Of a DNA stretch of 64,000 nt, positions 39,826 to 48,742 are shown one piece after another (within the stretch, counting starts at the first letter, position 1; each line of letters starts with the position of its first letter). A model generated the notes under the pieces. That model saw only the letters and a list, made by a program, of their open reading frames with translations. It was not told the DNA's origin and did not search any database. The translations under genes were made by a program, and so were the position numbers. The DNA is from DATDPM01 sp041498815. Its GTDB lineage: Bacteria; Pseudomonadota; Alphaproteobacteria; DATDPM01. The stretch covers positions 1 through 64,000 of the forward strand of contig JBGQJC010000004.1 in the NCBI GenBank assembly GCA_041498815.1. The letters are read 5' to 3'.

Positions 39826-40367
39826 CGCGGCTCACGATTTATGCCGAGGGCGAACCCAAGCGCGCGGTCGCGCAATCGAGCGACGGCCGTAAAATCGCCG
39901 AGCTCCTGGAGAAAGGCGGAATCCGCTTCGAGCGCTGGCAGGCCCATGCCGCGCTCGCCGACGACGCCGGCCAGGACTCGATTCTCACCGCCTACCGGCC
40001 GGAGATCGACCGCCTGATGACGGAAGGCGGTTACAAGACCGCCGACGTCATAAGGCTCAAGCCGGACCATCCCGACCGCGTGGCGCTGCGCGAAAAGTTT
40101 CTCAACGAGCACACCCATTCGGAGGACGAAGTGCGATTCTTCGTCGAAGGTGCGGGCGCCTTCTATCTGCATCTCGACGGCCAAATCCATCAGATCGTTT
40201 GCGAACGAAACGACCTGCTGTCGGTTCCAGCAGGGACGCGCCACTGGTTCGACATGGGGCCCCAGCCGCTGCTCACCTGTGTCCGCATCTTCACCAACCC
40301 CGAGGGCTGGGTCGCGCAATTCACCGGCGATAAGATCTCGAGCCGATTCCCGAAATACGGCGAATAG
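39822..40367 (+). CDS. mtnD: Acireductone dioxygenase
   Basis: 181 aa, cupin fold. The metal ligands lie in HTHSEDEVRFFVEGAGAF (two His and a Glu) and in the later GTRHWFDMG histidine. With iron it gives the methionine precursor keto acid and formate; with nickel it gives an off-pathway product. It overlaps mtnB at its start and shares one base with the mtnC GTG start. Confidence 0.94.
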   Translation: MTRLTIYAEGEPKRAVAQSSDGRKIAELLEKGGIRFERWQAHAALADDAGQDSILTAYRPEIDRLMTEGGYKTADVIRLKPDHPDRVALREKFLNEHTHSEDEVRFFVEGAGAFYLHLDGQIHQIVCERNDLLSVPAGTRHWFDMGPQPLLTCVRIFTNPEGWVAQFTGDKISSRFPKYGE

Positions 40368-41107
40368 TGCCCCAAAGCGCCGTCCTCACCGATATCGAGG
40401 GCACGACCACCGACATCGCTTTCGTGCATAAGGTCCTGTTTCCTTATGCGCGCGAGCGCTTTGCGGCTTACCTCCGCGCGCACGCCGCCGAACGCGAAGT
40501 GCGCGCGGTGCTGGCCGAGATAGGCGAGATCGAAGGCCGGCCCCAATTGACGCCGCAAGACGCGGTACCGGTGCTCACGAAGTGGAGCGACGAAGACCGC
40601 AAGATCAAGCCCCTGAAGACGCTCCAGGGCTTGATCTGGACCGAGGGTTATGAGGCGGGTGTCTTGAAGGCGCATGTCTATCCGGACGTGGCCCCCGCAC
40701 TTCGCCGCTGGCACGAATCCGGGATCGGCCTTTATGTTTATTCGTCGGGGTCGGTGGCGGCGCAGAAACTTTTGTTCGCCCACACGTCCGAGGGCGATCT
40801 GACGCCGCTCTTTGCCGGATATTTCGATACCGCGACCGGCTCCAAGCTGGAAGCGGAGTCCTACCGCAAGATCGCGGTCGCGATCTCGCGCCCCGCGCAT
40901 TCGATCCTGTTTCTTTCGGATTCCGAAAAAGAATTGGCGGCGGCGGCGGGGATGCGCGCCGTCCAGTTCGACCGCACGCGTCCCCTCGATCGCCCGCCGT
41001 CATTGGATGGCTTATTTCCCGTCGTATCCGGATTCCATCAGATCGAGCCGGAATCCGCGACCGGTGTCGGCGATGGCAAGCCGCAAACAAAAACCACGGC
41101 CGCCTAG
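40367..41107 (+). CDS. mtnC: Acireductone synthase (enolase-phosphatase)
   Basis: 246 aa, HAD superfamily. It starts at a GTG that overlaps the mtnD stop codon. Motif I is LTDIEGTTTDI, motif II is VYSSGSVAAQK and motif IV is ILFLSDSEKELAAA. It enolises and dephosphorylates the diketone intermediate in one protein. Its stop overlaps the convergent DsbA-like gene by 4 bp. Confidence 0.94.
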   Translation: MPQSAVLTDIEGTTTDIAFVHKVLFPYARERFAAYLRAHAAEREVRAVLAEIGEIEGRPQLTPQDAVPVLTKWSDEDRKIKPLKTLQGLIWTEGYEAGVLKAHVYPDVAPALRRWHESGIGLYVYSSGSVAAQKLLFAHTSEGDLTPLFAGYFDTATGSKLEAESYRKIAVAISRPAHSILFLSDSEKELAAAAGMRAVQFDRTRPLDRPPSLDGLFPVVSGFHQIEPESATGVGDGKPQTKTTAA

Positions 41108-41895
41108 CCGCCGCGTTCTTTCTTGATCACGTCCTTGATGTAAGAGATATCGACGGCGCCGGGGATCAGCGTCTCGCCGATGACGAAATTCGGCGTGCCC
41201 TCGATATTGAGGCCCTTGGCCAGGCGCCTGTTGCGATCGAGGATGTCCGCGATCTCGGGCGCGGCCATGTCCTGCTGGAGGCGCTCGATGTCGAGCCCGG
41301 CATCCTTTGCGGCAACCAGGACGAAATCCTCGGTCATCTGCCCCTTGACCGCCATCATCGCGAAATGGAACGGAATGTATTTGTCCTGCTTGCGCGAGGC
41401 CAGTGCCGCGCGCGAGGCGAAGAGCGAGATCGGACCGAGCACGGGATAGTCCTTGAACACGAAACGGACTTTCGTGTCGCCGTCGATCAGCTCATGGAGC
41501 TTCGGCGCCAGCCCCTTGCAATACGGGCATTCGTAATCGAAGAACTCGACGACCGTGACGTCGCCGTCGGGGTTGGCGACCGGCGAATCGGGATCGTCCT
41601 TCAGGTCCTTCGCGAGCGCCCGGATGTTGAGCTTGAGACGCTCGGCCTCGCTGTCGCGCTGCTGCTTGACCATGGTCTTCAGCGCGTCACTGACGACCTC
41701 GGGATGGTCCCGGAGGTAGTCGCGGATCAGCGCCTCGACCGCCTTGCTTTGTCCCGCGCTGAGTTGCTCGGCCGGGCCGGGACCCGGGCGCAGGAGTAAG
41801 GACGTCGCCAGCACCCCCACCGCGAAAACCACGATCACCGCGGCCAGGAACGCGGCTTTCCGGTGGGCGGGATTTTGCGGGTCGAAAGGCGTCAT
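41104..41895 (-). CDS. DsbA-like thiol oxidoreductase, membrane-anchored
   Basis: 263 aa. A membrane anchor (about 15-36) is followed by a helical N-terminal arm (about 47-105) and a thioredoxin-fold domain with CPYC at 123-126. The cis-Pro region is in EGTPNFVIGETLIPGA. The layout resembles the ScsC/BdbD-type periplasmic proteins that form or shuffle disulfides. The start at 41895 yields the correct anchor. It overlaps mtnC tail to tail and belongs with the leftward genes upstream. Confidence 0.88.
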   Translation of the reverse strand: MTPFDPQNPAHRKAAFLAAVIVVFAVGVLATSLLLRPGPGPAEQLSAGQSKAVEALIRDYLRDHPEVVSDALKTMVKQQRDSEAERLKLNIRALAKDLKDDPDSPVANPDGDVTVVEFFDYECPYCKGLAPKLHELIDGDTKVRFVFKDYPVLGPISLFASRAALASRKQDKYIPFHFAMMAVKGQMTEDFVLVAAKDAGLDIERLQQDMAAPEIADILDRNRRLAKGLNIEGTPNFVIGETLIPGAVDISYIKDVIKKERGG

Positions 41896-42001
41896 GATCT
41901 CACTCCCGATGCGCCGATTAGGAGGCGGTGATAATGGGTCGCGAAGCAATCGCCCGCAAGGGCGCGCGCGATCATGGCCGTATGATGCGAGGAAATTACC
42001 G

Positions 42002-42811
42002 TCACGGCGACAGCACCACCTCGGCGATGTATCCCGTTGCCGGTACGGCCGTGGGTCCGGCGCCTGCAGCCACGAACACCAGGCGGGCCTGGGCGATCGA
42101 GTCTCGCGGCCAAACCGCCGAGAAAAGCCGCGACAGATCGACCGCCTCGAGGATCCAGCGCCCGGCCTCGTGCCGGCCCGCCCGCATCGGAACGCTCCCC
42201 GCCGTTGCCGCACTTTGGGCGGCGGCGCGCCATTCCAGGCTCAACGTCCGGTCGATCTTGGGCGGCCCGTGGAAATCACCGGCCGGCGCCGGGTGCGGCA
42301 GCATGCGAAATCCGACGACGATGCGAAGCAGGACCTCGGGCTCGGAACCGCGGACCTCGGTCCTCGCCGCGCCCGCAACCTCGGGCTCGAGATACCAGCC
42401 CCAGCGCAGATACGGCATGTTGAGGAGCGGAATATCGAGTCGCCGGCCCAGGATGGAGCCTTGCGAATCGGCTTCAAAGCGGAGTGCCACGATTCCCGCT
42501 TTCTCGCCCGAGGCGATCTTCAGGGGCCCGCCGCCCGTGTTGGCGCCATACCAGCTGTCGGGAAGCCTCAAAGGATCGAATCGGGGCGAAGGGCCGATGA
42601 TGACGAACTGAGCATAGGGATCGACCGAGGGCGGTCCGCGACGCGGACCAAGCGCGCCGGCGGCGGCAGTGGGCCCCGCCGCAGGCGTCGCGGCCATGAC
42701 ATCGGGCTCATCCGAACCGGCGCAGGCCGAAAGCAGCAAGGCGGCGAAGAGCGCCTTGACTCCGCCGGCAATCCGGGAACGCGAGGGGTCGCGATTTGGG
42801 CGCGCGGTCAT
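42002..42811 (-). CDS. Lipoprotein with DUF3047-like domain
   Basis: 269 aa. A lipoprotein signal with lipobox LLSAC puts the acylated cysteine at residue 30. The mature part has LKIASGEKAGIVALRFEAD, then LRWGWYLEPEV and a C-terminal RDSIAQARLVFVAAGAG. This matches the DUF3047 pattern (beta-rich, unknown function). It starts 2 bp after the end of the M48 protease gene, so the two are one transcription unit and probably both act in envelope maintenance. Confidence 0.7.
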   Translation of the reverse strand: MTARPNRDPSRSRIAGGVKALFAALLLSACAGSDEPDVMAATPAAGPTAAAGALGPRRGPPSVDPYAQFVIIGPSPRFDPLRLPDSWYGANTGGGPLKIASGEKAGIVALRFEADSQGSILGRRLDIPLLNMPYLRWGWYLEPEVAGAARTEVRGSEPEVLLRIVVGFRMLPHPAPAGDFHGPPKIDRTLSLEWRAAAQSAATAGSVPMRAGRHEAGRWILEAVDLSRLFSAVWPRDSIAQARLVFVAAGAGPTAVPATGYIAEVVLSP

Positions 42812-42813
42812 GG

Positions 42814-44154
42814 CTATTTCTTGCGGTTCGCGATCGCTTTTTTGATGTCTTCGGCGCGCAGCCAGCCGGCGGAATTTTCGGGCAGCAATTTTTCGGCGCG
42901 AGCGACTTCGGTGCGCGCCTCCTTGTCGTCGTGAACGAGATAAGCGCGTTCGGCAAGCGCCAGCGCCGAAAGTCCGATGTCGCCCTTGCGTCCGTAGGCC
43001 ACCGCCAGCTGCCGCCACGCCTGCGGCATCCGGCGGTCTTCCTGGACCGCCTGGGTCAAATTGGCCAAGGCCGTATCGAGATAGGCCGGATCGTTGGTCT
43101 CCAAGTAAGCCTGGCCAAGGCCGATGCGCAGCAGAATATTGTCGGGCAACAGCCTGACCGCCGTCTCATAGGGCGCGATCGCCTCGCGCACGCGCCCGTT
43201 CTCGAAAAGCATCTGGCCCTTGAGCTCCTCGAAATACGGATCGGCCGGGCGCTCGGCGATGAGCCCGTCGATCAAGGGTAGCGCATGGGCGAGGTCGGGC
43301 TTCCGGTAATAGGCGATGGCGCGGGCATAACGCGCGGCAATGCCGTTGTCGCCGGCGGGATAGCGGGTGAGCGCGTCATCCGGCGGATGCAGAAAGGCGA
43401 TCAGCTTTGCCTGGATGCGCGCGAACATCTCGTTGAATTCGGGCGGCTCCGGCGTGTCGGACCACGGCGAGGTTTCGACGTGGTGCTGGACGAACTCGAT
43501 CCGGTCCGGGGTGAGGGGGTGGGTGAGCACGTATTGATCCTGATGCCCGACCCCGCCGCCCTCGCGCTTCTCGAGCAGGATCAGGAAATCCATCAATCCG
43601 CGGGACGACTGGTGGGTGCGGTCGAGAAAGGACAGGGCGGCGGTGTCCGCGGAGGCTTCATGGCTGCGGCTGTAAGCAAGCAACTGGCGCTGCGCGACCT
43701 GCGTCCCGCCCGCAATCACCGCTTGGCCCGCGCCCGGCGCGCCGGTCGCCATCGCGCCCGCGCCCAGTACCATGGCGATGATCGACTCCATCATCGCGTT
43801 GCGTTGCTCTTCTTCCATGCGCGAGAGATGGCCGCCGGAGATATGGCCGGTTTCGTGGGCGATCACGCCGATGACCTGATTCGCGTTCTGGGCCAGGAGC
43901 AAAAGGCCGCTGTTGACGAATATGTTCTGGCCGCCCATGACGAAGGAATTGATATCGTCGTCGGCGACGATGCGGATGGTGATGTCTTGGGGCGACAATC
44001 CGGCGGCATCCCAGATTGGCGTCCCGAACGCCCGGATGTTATTTTCTATCTCGGCGTCGCGAGCGATCGGGATCCCCTGGGCCCTGGCAGGCGCCGGAGC
44101 GGCCGCGAGGGCGGCGGCAAAAAGGTAGGAGAGAGTCCTGCGCACCGCGATCAT
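42814..44154 (-). CDS. M48 family metalloprotease with TPR repeats (BepA-like)
   Basis: 446 aa. A signal peptide (about 1-25) precedes an M48 domain with zinc-binding HETGH at 100-104 and a following glutamate-containing SHEASADTAAL. The C-terminal 180 residues form TPR repeats. This layout is that of BepA/YfgC, which degrades or matures outer membrane proteins such as LptD in the periplasm. It is the first gene of a pair with the lipoprotein gene. Confidence 0.9.
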   Translation of the reverse strand: MIAVRRTLSYLFAAALAAAPAPARAQGIPIARDAEIENNIRAFGTPIWDAAGLSPQDITIRIVADDDINSFVMGGQNIFVNSGLLLLAQNANQVIGVIAHETGHISGGHLSRMEEEQRNAMMESIIAMVLGAGAMATGAPGAGQAVIAGGTQVAQRQLLAYSRSHEASADTAALSFLDRTHQSSRGLMDFLILLEKREGGGVGHQDQYVLTHPLTPDRIEFVQHHVETSPWSDTPEPPEFNEMFARIQAKLIAFLHPPDDALTRYPAGDNGIAARYARAIAYYRKPDLAHALPLIDGLIAERPADPYFEELKGQMLFENGRVREAIAPYETAVRLLPDNILLRIGLGQAYLETNDPAYLDTALANLTQAVQEDRRMPQAWRQLAVAYGRKGDIGLSALALAERAYLVHDDKEARTEVARAEKLLPENSAGWLRAEDIKKAIANRKK

Positions 44155-44226
44155 CCCAAAAGCCGTCTTTCTACCTAATGGCGTGCGTCTGCGGCGTCAA
44201 TGCGCACTCATGCGGGTCCCCCCGCG

Positions 44227-45369
44227 ATGAAGGTCGCCAAGCGCGGCGCCGTGCCGCCCTTCATCGTCATGGAAATGCTGGCCGCGGCGAACAAGCGCGC
44301 GGCCGAAGGCGGCGACGTGCTGCATCTGGAGCTGGGCGAGCCCAGCACCTCGGCCCCCAAAGCGGTGATCGAGGAAGCGAGGCTTATTTTGGCCGCAGGC
44401 CCGCTCGGCTACACCGAATCGACGGGTCTGCCATCCTTGCGCGAACGTATCGCCCGGTTCTACCGGGAAAGCGCCGGCCTGGAGGTGGACGCCGGGCGCG
44501 TCGTGATCACCACCGGCTCGTCGGGCGGATTCGTGCTCGCGTTCCTGGCCGCCTTCGACGTCGGCGACCGCGTCGCGCTCGCCGTTCCCGGCTATCCCGC
44601 CTATCGCAATATCCTGACGTCGCTCGGCATCGAACCGGTGCTCATCGAGACCGGGCCGGAAACGAGGTTCCAGCCGACGCCGCAGCTTCTCGATGCCGAG
44701 CCCCGCCTCGACGGGCTCATCATCGCCAGTCCGTCCAATCCGACCGGCACCGTGCTGAGCGCGGACGAGATGCGCTCCCTCGGGGCCTATTGCGTGGCGC
44801 GCGGGATTCGTTTGATTTCGGACGAGATCTATCACGGCATCACCTACGGCACGCCGGCTACCAGCGCCTTGGCCGTGAATGCGGACGCGGTCGTCATCAA
44901 CAGCTTCTCGAAATTCTTTTCCATGATGGGCTGGCGCTTGGGGTGGATGGTGGTGCCGCCGGATCTGCTGCGCTCGGTCGAAACGCTGTCGCAGAATTTG
45001 TATATTTCGCCGCCCACGCTCTCCCAGCGCGCCGCCCTCAAGGTCTTCGAGGGTATGGGCGAGTTGGAGGCCAATGTCCGCACCTTCGCCCGCAATCGCG
45101 CGCATCTCCTGGAGCACCTGCCGCAAGCCGGCTTCGATCGCCTGGCGCCCGCCGACGGCGCCTTCTACCTCTACGCCGATGTCCGTCATCTCACCAACGA
45201 CAGCGGGGATTTGTGCCGGCGCCTGCTCGCCGAGACCGGCGTCGCGCTGACACCGGGAGTGGATTTCGACCCGGGACGCGGCCACGGATTCGTGCGCATT
45301 TCTTACGCCGGTTCCAAGCGCGACGTGATCGAAGCGGCGCGCAGGCTCGAGGCCTGGCACCGCCGCTAG
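44227..45369 (+). CDS. Class I/II pyridoxal-phosphate aminotransferase
   Basis: 380 aa from the ATG at 44227; an ATG nine codons upstream is also possible. Fold-type I features: LELGEPSTSAP, then YTESTGLPSLRERIARFY, the aspartate-containing LISDEIYHGITYG, the PLP lysine in NSFSKFFSMMGWRLGW and the substrate arginine in GFVRISYAGS. It is aspartate/aromatic aminotransferase-like; the substrate cannot be told from sequence alone. It converges on rne and is separated from it by a single base. Confidence 0.9.
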   Translation: MKVAKRGAVPPFIVMEMLAAANKRAAEGGDVLHLELGEPSTSAPKAVIEEARLILAAGPLGYTESTGLPSLRERIARFYRESAGLEVDAGRVVITTGSSGGFVLAFLAAFDVGDRVALAVPGYPAYRNILTSLGIEPVLIETGPETRFQPTPQLLDAEPRLDGLIIASPSNPTGTVLSADEMRSLGAYCVARGIRLISDEIYHGITYGTPATSALAVNADAVVINSFSKFFSMMGWRLGWMVVPPDLLRSVETLSQNLYISPPTLSQRAALKVFEGMGELEANVRTFARNRAHLLEHLPQAGFDRLAPADGAFYLYADVRHLTNDSGDLCRRLLAETGVALTPGVDFDPGRGHGFVRISYAGSKRDVIEAARRLEAWHRR

Positions 45370-45370
45370 T

Positions 45371-48235
45371 TCACTCGACGAGGCGCTGCCACCAGCCGCG
45401 CCGCTTGGGACCCGACTCGGTTTTTCCGCTTTCGGGCGCCGGGCCCGGCGCGCGTGTTGCTTCGGCTTCGTGCCGCTCGGCGCGGCGCGGCGCGCTCGGC
45501 TCGGGAGCGCTGCGGGGCGGCTCGTGCGCCGGTTCGCTCCGCCGCGGCTCGCTTCTCGGTTCGGACGGCGCCAAGGTTGCGGACGGTGGCCCCGTGCGTC
45601 CCGCGCCATTGCCGCCGCGCCCCCTGCGCCGCCTGCCGCGCCGTCCGTGCCGCTGCCCGTCGCCGCGGCCAGCTTGGGGTTGCTGCGGGTCCTGGGATAT
45701 GGACGGCGCGGGCTCTGGGCGCGCTTCGCCGGTTACTGGTGTGCCGGTCAGCGGTGCGCCGGTCAGCGGTGCGGCCGTTTGGGCGGGCGCGTCACCGGCA
45801 ACACCGGATCCTTGGTGGCCGTGACGCCTGCGGCCGCCGCGTTTGCCGCGCCGGCGGCGCTTTTGCTGGCCTTCGCCGCCGGCCTCGCCGGCGCTTCTGC
45901 CGCTGCCCCGGTCCGAGCTTGCGCCGGCGGGCGCGAAATCGCCGGCCGGCGGGCGCGCCGCCATCGGGCTTTGACGCTCTTCGCGGCGCTCCTCTTCTTC
46001 CGCTTCGTCGGGCTCCGGCTCCTCCGCTTCGGTCTCCTCGATCACCGTCTCCGGGATCGCCGCCGCCGCCAGGCGGGCGGCCTCTTCGGCCGCCGCGGCC
46101 TCCGCGGCGGTGCGTTGCCTGGTGACCTCGACCCGGAAATCGGGCGGCACCAGCGCCTCGTCTTCGTTGACCAGGATGCGGCAGTGATGCCGGGTCTCGA
46201 TCCCGGTCAGCATCGCGCGCTTCTGGTTGAGGATGTAAAGCGCGACCTTGGGCGGCGCGTAAACCACGAGCTCGGCGATGCGCTTTTTGAGCGTTTCTTC
46301 CTCGAGGGCGCGCAACACCTGAAGCGCGGTCGATTCGGTCGAGCGGATCAAGCCCATGCCCTGGCAATGCGGACAGCGTTCGGTGCTGAATTCGTGCAGG
46401 CTCGGGCGCAACCGTTGCCGCGACAATTCCAAAAGCCCGAAATGGCTGATGCGCCCGAGCTGGATGCGCGCCCGGTCGTTCTTCATCGCGTCCTTGAGAC
46501 GCTTCTCGACCGCGCGCTGATTGCGCTGACTCTCCATGTCGATGAAGTCGATGACGATGAGCCCGGCCAGATCGCGTAAGCGCAATTGGCGCGCGACTTC
46601 GTCCGCCGCCTCGAGATTGGTCTGGGTGGCGGTTTCCTCGATATTGCGCTCGCGCGTCGACTTGCCCGAGTTCACGTCGATGGCGACCAGGGCTTCGGTC
46701 TGGTTGATGACGATATAGCCGCCGGATTTGAGCCGGGTCAGGGGCTCGTGGATCGCCGCGATCTGGCTTTCGATCTGGAAGCGCTGGAACAGCGGCACGT
46801 TCGGGCTGCGGTAAAGCTTCACGCGCTTGGCGTGGCTCGGCATCAAGGTCCGCATGAACTCCTTGGCGAGTTTGTAGGCTTCCTCGCCCTCGAGCAGAAT
46901 GTCTTCCATGTCGCGGGCGTAAAGATCGCGGATCGAACGCTTGATGAGGTTGCCTTCTTCGTGGATGAGGGCCGGCGCCGAGGATTTCAAGGTCACCTCG
47001 CGGACGTCGCTCCAGGTGCGCAGCAGGTAGTCGAAGTCGCGCTTGATCTCGGCTTTGTTGCGGCTGGCGCCCGCGGTGCGCACGATCACCGAAATGCCTT
47101 CCGGAATCTCGATTCCGTCCACGACCTCGCGCAGCCTTTGGCGGTCCTGGGTGCTCGTGATCTTGCGCGAGATGCCGCCGCCCCGTCCGGTATTGGGCAT
47201 GAGCACGCAATACCGCCCGGCGAGCGAGAGCCGAGTCGTAAGGGCGGCGCCCTTGGTTCCGCGCTCCTCTTTGGTCACCTGCACCAGCATCACCTGGCGG
47301 CGCTTGATGACCTCTTGGATCTTGTAATGCCGGCTCGGATGGCGCCGCCGCGGGGCGTCGACGTCGGCATCGTCGCCGCCCACCATTTCCACCGCTTCGC
47401 GCATCGGCCGGGTTTGCGGCGCCTCGGGCGCGACCACCTCGGCCGCAGGTTCGCCGGCCGCCTCCGGCCCGGAAAATTCGCTGCCCTCCATCCGCAAGGG
47501 CGCCGGTCCGGGCGCCGGTTCGCCCTCGATCGGCTCGCCCGTTTCATAGGGCATCGGCGGCAAGTCCGAAGGCCCGATCTCTTCACCCGCCGCCGGCTCG
47601 GAGCCAAAGGGAGCGTTTTCGTCGTGGTCGAATCCGGCCGCGGCCATGTCTTCTTGCGGCGGCTCGCCGTGGCCCGCATCGGAAGCCTCGTCGGACGGGG
47701 GTTCGATGGCGCCCCCCACTTCCTCGAATACGTCCGCTTCCCGGCCGGCGCCGTCCGCGCCCTCGCCACCGCCAATCTCGCCTTCCTCTCCAGCTTCGCG
47801 CGCCTGCTCGCTTGCGCCGAGCTCGTCCTCGCCCGCGGCTTCTTGGTCCCTGCTGCGCGCATCTTCGAAAGTGGCGGGACGCTCGCGCGCGGCGCTTGAG
47901 GCTTCCCCGTTGCGGCCAAGGCCCTCGATCCGGTCGTCGGCCTGGGCCATCTCGCGCTCTTCGGCCACGAGTGCGGCGCGGTCCTCGACCGGGATGCGGT
48001 AATAGTCGGGATGGATTTCGCTGAAGGCGAGGAAGCCGTGCCGGTTCCCGCCGTATTCCACGAAGGCCGCCTGAAGCGAGGGTTCTACCCTCACCACCTT
48101 CGCGAGATAAATATTTCCTTTGATCTGTTTCTTGGTGGCGGTTTCGAAATCGTATTCTTCGAGGCTGGTCCCACTCACCACCGCAACCCTGGTTTCCTCG
48201 GGTTGGGTGGCGTCGATCAACATCCGTTTCGCCAT
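45371..48235 (-). CDS. rne: Ribonuclease E/G
   Basis: 954 aa. Residues 1-95 and about 309-350 form the two halves of an S1 RNA-binding domain, split by an acidic insert of about 210 residues. The catalytic core has IDVNSGKS (near 517) and IVIDFIDME (near 558), and the zinc-link cysteines are in CPHCQGMG (near 620). The C-terminal 250 residues are disordered, with Arg/Gly blocks and TGAPLTG repeats, and would scaffold a degradosome. The 5' region (48236-48742) is long, in line with autoregulated leaders in other bacteria. Confidence 0.95.
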   Translation of the reverse strand: MAKRMLIDATQPEETRVAVVSGTSLEEYDFETATKKQIKGNIYLAKVVRVEPSLQAAFVEYGGNRHGFLAFSEIHPDYYRIPVEDRAALVAEEREMAQADDRIEGLGRNGEASSAARERPATFEDARSRDQEAAGEDELGASEQAREAGEEGEIGGGEGADGAGREADVFEEVGGAIEPPSDEASDAGHGEPPQEDMAAAGFDHDENAPFGSEPAAGEEIGPSDLPPMPYETGEPIEGEPAPGPAPLRMEGSEFSGPEAAGEPAAEVVAPEAPQTRPMREAVEMVGGDDADVDAPRRRHPSRHYKIQEVIKRRQVMLVQVTKEERGTKGAALTTRLSLAGRYCVLMPNTGRGGGISRKITSTQDRQRLREVVDGIEIPEGISVIVRTAGASRNKAEIKRDFDYLLRTWSDVREVTLKSSAPALIHEEGNLIKRSIRDLYARDMEDILLEGEEAYKLAKEFMRTLMPSHAKRVKLYRSPNVPLFQRFQIESQIAAIHEPLTRLKSGGYIVINQTEALVAIDVNSGKSTRERNIEETATQTNLEAADEVARQLRLRDLAGLIVIDFIDMESQRNQRAVEKRLKDAMKNDRARIQLGRISHFGLLELSRQRLRPSLHEFSTERCPHCQGMGLIRSTESTALQVLRALEEETLKKRIAELVVYAPPKVALYILNQKRAMLTGIETRHHCRILVNEDEALVPPDFRVEVTRQRTAAEAAAAEEAARLAAAAIPETVIEETEAEEPEPDEAEEEERREERQSPMAARPPAGDFAPAGASSDRGSGRSAGEAGGEGQQKRRRRGKRGGRRRHGHQGSGVAGDAPAQTAAPLTGAPLTGTPVTGEARPEPAPSISQDPQQPQAGRGDGQRHGRRGRRRRGRGGNGAGRTGPPSATLAPSEPRSEPRRSEPAHEPPRSAPEPSAPRRAERHEAEATRAPGPAPESGKTESGPKRRGWWQRLVE

Positions 48236-48742
48236 AAGGCTATGTCTCCGTCGGCGCGCCCGGCCGGACCCGCGCGAACAACGGGTGGCGACACGCCTTC
48301 GTTACGAAGCCGGGGGCGCTGCGCGCATATCCGCCGAACGGAGGGATTCTCCAGGGCGGAAGCCTCTCAAACAGCACCGGAACGAACGCCGGCTTCAGGT
48401 TCCACAAAAATCCACAACCGCGCCGCTGCCAGGGGGATGCCGGGAGGGGGCATATACCGTCCACGCCCTCGAACCGGAAACAGGGACCCCATAGGAAGTA
48501 GGGTAGCGTCCGATTGTGGTCATTCGCTGGGTTAACATAATGGTTGTAACCCCGCTCCACAATCTAAATGCGGCGCGGCCATACGGGTCCGGCGCGCATT
48601 TTCCGACGCGAAATCGCCCAAACCGGGCGTTGCCGGCACGAGCCGTGCTCGGCATCGGGCGCTCCGGCCGGCAAAAAATGGATTTTGTCGGCTTCCCCGG
48701 TATATGAATATATTTTGGGGGTTATCGAGGCCGGCAACCTAG
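48236..48742. other. Divergent region, rne leader / amidase
   Basis: 507 bp. The part nearest rne is GC-rich and could form a long structured leader. An AT-rich core at about 48520-48560 and another at 48690-48725 are the likely promoter areas for the two directions. Open frames here have no coding character that I trust. Confidence 0.4.

Noticed and set aside
48240..48560. A 106-codon minus-strand frame upstream of rne
   Set aside because: It lies in the probable rne leader, lacks a good ribosome-binding site and has no protein-like pattern.
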